Of a stretch of 64,000 nt of DNA, positions 59,933 to 64,000 are shown piece after piece. The stretch spans positions 48,811 through 112,810 of the forward strand of contig QZCP01000020.1 of assembly GCA_003956705.1 (NCBI GenBank). Reading direction: 5' to 3'. The notes under the pieces are model-generated. The model worked only from the letters and a program-made list of their open reading frames with translations, searched no databases and had not been told where the DNA came from. A program made the translations under genes and the position numbers. Source of the stretch: Brevipalpus yothersi (taxonomy: Eukaryota > Arthropoda > Arachnida > Trombidiformes > Tenuipalpidae). The first letter of the stretch is position 1. The number at the start of each line of letters is the position of its first letter.

Positions 59933-62900
59933 CTTGATTAACTTGAAGAAAGTTATCTTGATCTGTTTCCGAATAGAGTGGCAATCAACATGATCTCTCA
60001 CAATCTTGTTAGAAGTTTCATGAATCTATTAGTGAAAGTATATATACTATTTTTCCTTTTTTTTCTTCATTTTCTTCTTCTTCTTCAACTTTCTCTTTCT
60101 ATTCACATCGATATGCATTTTGGCTACAAGTTACTATTTAGAGATGAAATAAAGTGGAAGTGAAAGTTTTTCTCTCTCTCATCTCTTGGAGCTTAACACT
60201 GGAGGCAATGTTGTGAGAAAAAAAATTATTTCAAACTCATAAACACTTTAGGCTAACTGTAATTTTAGATGCAACTGTATCAATGACATTTTTGGACAAA
60301 ATTTTCATGAATATCATGAAGCACATTAATGTGTACACACTTAGTGCTGTCTCATATTTATGCATATTTGTTCATCCAGCTCAAAAAAGCATTTTGATGA
60401 TTTGGTAAACAGAAATCAAGCTTCAAGCATGAGTTGATCCTAATTTGTTGGTATTCAATAGAATTAGTTTGAAAGAGAAAGAAAGAGAGAGAGAGAAAGT
60501 TTATAATTTTTTCTTGAACAATTTTCGAAAAATATAACATCATGGTAGACAATTTTCCATCAATCAGAGCTAATGATGATTAGTGGAAAACAATAGTGGA
60601 AATAAGCTTGAATTTCAAAGATTTAGAATGAACTTTTAATCTCTTCAGAATCGGAACTTGAAAAGAGAAAGAAAAACATCTCCCTAATGAGATGGAAAAA
60701 GAATAAGTTTCAAAGAAATTGACTAATTTTTCCATCCAATTTGTGATCAACCATTTTCGCCTACATTCTTGGACCTCCCCGATTCTTTGAATGGCCTCTC
60801 TCTATCTATTTATCTTTTTCTCTCTATTTTTTCGCTTTCATAATCGTCATTTTAAAGCAACTTATAGTCTTTTCCACTCAATCGGCCTCAAAATTGTAGA
60901 GAGAATCAAAATGATACATCATTCATCACAAGTAAGCTACATCAACGTTCATCAGTAACTGGGAGCAGCAAACTTTCGCTCGATGTTTCGACTACTTCTC
61001 ATCGAAATCGTCATGCTTAAACGATTCTTGTCTATTGGACTCTCTCTCTCTCTCTCTCTCTTTCTCTCTTCGTGTGAATCTTACTCGAATAGAACTTTTA
61101 TTAACTGGTAACATGAGTTTAGATCTCAAACACATTCAAACGAGCACGATAAAATGGGAAAACATAATCCGAATTGTCAGATTGAAAGTGTGAGCCTTGA
61201 AAAGGTGAATAAATTGTCGTCTACATGAACGTTTTGAGAGCTTAATTCGTTCCGAAAGGGTTTCGAATCACACTCCTGACCATTTAAATCAATCATATAT
61301 CAAAATATGAGGATTTGAAGGTGAGGAATATAATCTGTTTGGACAATACTACACAGACAAATTTATTTGTCAACTCTAGTATTTTCAACTAGATTCTTGT
61401 CAGAAACTGCTGGAAATTCTCGAGCTTAGATGATATTTCTCTCTCTTTCTTCCTTTCTTTCTCTTTCTTCCAACTTTCAAGAGTGTGAACATTCCTAAAT
61501 GACCAACGACAATTGAGATGGGAACGAAAAAATTCGATTACTTTTAACGATTCATGTTTCACATACTTTCCTCAATACTCGAGAGTTGGTTGAAATGATT
61601 TTGGAGCTATTCGATTAGAAACTTTCTCTCCAGACAAGAATAGCCACTGTTTATGTCTCCAAATTTGAGAGAAAATTTTCATGCTGATTCTTTATTTTCT
61701 CAATTTTATTCCTCTCCAGTAAAATAGATGGAATTTCGATCGGTTCATTTGCCTCAGTAGAATAAATTCTCATCTGTTCCATGGTTAATTGAGTATTTGT
61801 TCATGTCATCAAGTTGGCCTTGATCAGATGAATATTCTTTCTCTCTCTCTCTCTCTCTCTCATCTCATCTCATCAAATCTCATCCGCGATCGAGGTCGAA
61901 CATAATATCATCCATGATGAACATGATGATGTTTAGCCTGAACGAAATATATCCATCAACACCTTATCAAGTTGTCCGCTAAGTGACCGCCAATTGAACA
62001 AGTGAGATAATTATCAAAATCATATCAAATACCTTGAAAGAGAGAGAAAGGAATATTATGCGGAAAAAAGGTCTCCCATCTCTTACACTCTATTGGCCTC
62101 ATATTACCGAATAACGGCAATTGAATATTGTATCAATTTGAACTTACACTTTTGGACATTTTTTAACGAATTAATCAACCATAAAAAATTTTTCAAAATT
62201 TGCAAATCAAACTGATCATCATTCAATATACGAATGACAAACCTCCGAGTTATAGTTCACGTTTTGCCAAGGGATGTAGGAGAAAGATGGAATATAAACA
62301 TGAATAGATAATCTTGTTTCCTATCCATTTCGAAACATTCCGAAAGAGAGAGAGAGAGATAGATGGCTAATGACCTGATCTGTATCACGTACGACAAAAA
62401 AATCAAAGCAACAATCAAACTGATTGGTCATATAAAGTGGATGGAGAGAGATAGATGTGTTGAATTTGCCTGAAATGATGTTTTTGAAATCAAATTTTCC
62501 CGAAAAAATTCATGCGTATCCATCGATTTTTCAAACTTGAAACACCAACATGTATAAATCGCAATCTAATCAACCATTCAACCGATTGCTTCTGGCTCTT
62601 GTTCAAGTAAAATCACTGAAAACAAAATCAAAGAAGGCCTGTTCCAAAAAGTTTCGATAGATGATCACAGCTTCCGCTTGACTTTTGAACTTCATACAGA
62701 CAAGAATTGATTAGAAACATTTTTTGAATTTTTCACAGACAAGGCTGATTGCTTCAGGAGTAGAAGAAAAAATGTCCGATTCAAGAAAGAGAGAGTGTCA
62801 GAGAAGATAATGAAAAAGTTTCTGATTACTGCTCTCTTTTTTCACTTTAAAGTTATCTAATGAACTTCAACATTTTTTACTACTGTTTGAATGCCAAAGA

Positions 62901-63501
62901 TTGCATCACAGATGAGTCAATTCTCTTTCATTCGATAATCGCTGAAAATATTGTACTAATTTCGATTATATATTCTCACACCATTCCATTGGTGGACTGA
63001 GGCCACTATTCTGATCAAGATAGTCTATTTCATATTCTATTGACCAAAATTCTCAAGAATGAATGTTTCGCCATACCTCGAACCGATTGGACAATGCTCA
63101 GGAAAGTTTTGTCTACAGCAACAATCTGAGATTCCACACTCAATTCTTAATTGAATCCAGCATGATTACAGATGAACACAAGAGAATCAGAACAGGTCAG
63201 ATGGCTCCGATAGATAAGTCTTAAGAATGTGTCTTGTAGTCATTATGCCAATGATCAAGAGGCATCTCACGTTGTATGAGGCCTATTTGAGGCGACATGA
63301 TATTATTTCGAAAACTCTTTAAGATCTCAGTTCAGGGTGTCAAGTGTCCAGACACATTTCTCTCTCCTCAGTCATCTTCCTCTCGATTGTAGCATCACTT
63401 TCATGATTCACTCGAAATGATACTTGAATGCTTGGTGTGAGTATGCAAGTATCATTGGATAGGTGTTCAGTGTGATAATATTGAATGGGGGCTCAAAATA
63501 C

Positions 63502-63504
<3 letters not shown>

Positions 63505-63533
<29 letters not shown>
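63505..63533. repeat. (GA)n microsatellite
   Basis: About 14 GA units. Confidence 0.95.
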
Positions 63534-63536
<3 letters not shown>

Positions 63537-63871
63537 TCGAAAGGGTAAAGGAAAAAAAATGAGTGTTTGCCTGAGAAGGATGAATGAAGAGGTGTTGTCA
63601 CAATGAAGGCAATCATATCCAAGTGAGCGTTGATCGGACGCTTGATCGGATCGTTCTCATCGTTTTTAGGCTTATGTTGAGCATGGAAAATGGTTTCTCA
63701 AATTGTGATTATGGATCTTCGACAAAACAGCTGGGAATAATTGACGATCTCTCCTTCTTCTCATTCATTCCACTCACTCGTTCACTTATATTCACTCTTT
63801 GAATCGAGATCACTCCTCTCTCTCTCTATCTATCACTTAACATGAACACCTCTTTTCTGGCCATTTTTCAG

Positions 63872-64000
63872 TTATACAGCTTATTACAGATTGAGAAGAT
63901 GGAGAGCGATAGAGAATCATAAGCCTAAAGAATGGAGGAAAAAACAGCATCACATTCCTACTGAAGTAGATTCATCGAAAATGATTACTATTACTGGACC
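63872..64000 (+). CDS. Partial exon running off the window, possibly a fibronectin type III domain
   Basis: After a clear acceptor (CTGGCCATTTTTCAG) one frame stays open to the window end, 43 codons, entered after two bases of a codon. It begins YTAYYRLRRW, continues with a basic stretch (PKEWRKKQHH) and ends VDSSKMITITGP. The order Tyr-x-x-Tyr-Arg, a later Trp, then a Thr/Ile-rich strand recalls the C to E strands of FN3 domains in neuronal adhesion proteins. That reading is tentative. The other two frames hit stops within about 20 codons. Confidence 0.4.

Larger units (their letters stand above)
57300..63871. other. Gene-poor stretch of about 6.5 kb
   Basis: It should hold the missing first exon(s) and promoter of the - strand peroxidase, and perhaps intron DNA of the + strand gene at the right edge. 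One doubtful - strand exon is listed separately at 59720-59932. The rest is AT-rich DNA with CT/GA tracts and no supportable gene. Confidence 0.5.

Overview
The window is eukaryotic nuclear DNA from an arthropod. It is AT-rich and full of (CT)n/(GA)n microsatellites, with GT-AG introns (several of only 60-160 nt) and AATAAA poly(A) signals. It carries an R&R chitin-binding cuticle protein gene. The gene complement (chelicerate-like lipocalin, haem peroxidase, trypsin-type carboxypeptidase) and base composition would suit an acariform mite, but that is inference. I see no bacterial, viral or transposon genes.

Layout. 1-13.5 kb is almost gene-free, repeat-rich DNA, possibly the long introns of a + strand gene whose last two coding exons lie at 13541-15342 (product not recognised). 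16.8-20.9 kb holds three - strand genes in tandem: NDUFS4 (complex I), NADK2 (mitochondrial NAD kinase) and a heat-stable PKA inhibitor (PKI) homologue. 21-32.7 kb shows no supportable gene. A cuticle protein gene with a clear TATA/GA-rich promoter is at 33150-34724 (+). 35-41.2 kb is again empty. 41.3-57.3 kb is a compact cluster: UBE2H (+), a ClC-3/4/5-type Cl-/H+ exchanger (-), an M14 carboxypeptidase B-like enzyme (-), a senataxin-like protein with a degenerate helicase core (+), an apolipoprotein-D-type lipocalin with a long C-terminal tail (+), and an animal haem peroxidase (-). 57.3-63.8 kb is empty apart from one doubtful exon. The last 129 bases look like an exon of a + strand gene, possibly a fibronectin type III protein.

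The two most unusual objects are the intronless senataxin-like gene at 48465-50546 and the lipocalin at 51277-52778. The first keeps the SEN1/SETX barrel and RecA1 scaffold but has lost the Walker A, Walker B and motif III residues, and it stops before RecA2, so it looks like a pseudo-helicase. The second encodes a complete lipocalin fold followed by about 200 extra residues. Exon joins below were worked out by eye from reading frame, splice consensus and family similarity; most junction phases agree across the whole gene. A few start codons remain open (ClC, peroxidase, NADK2).
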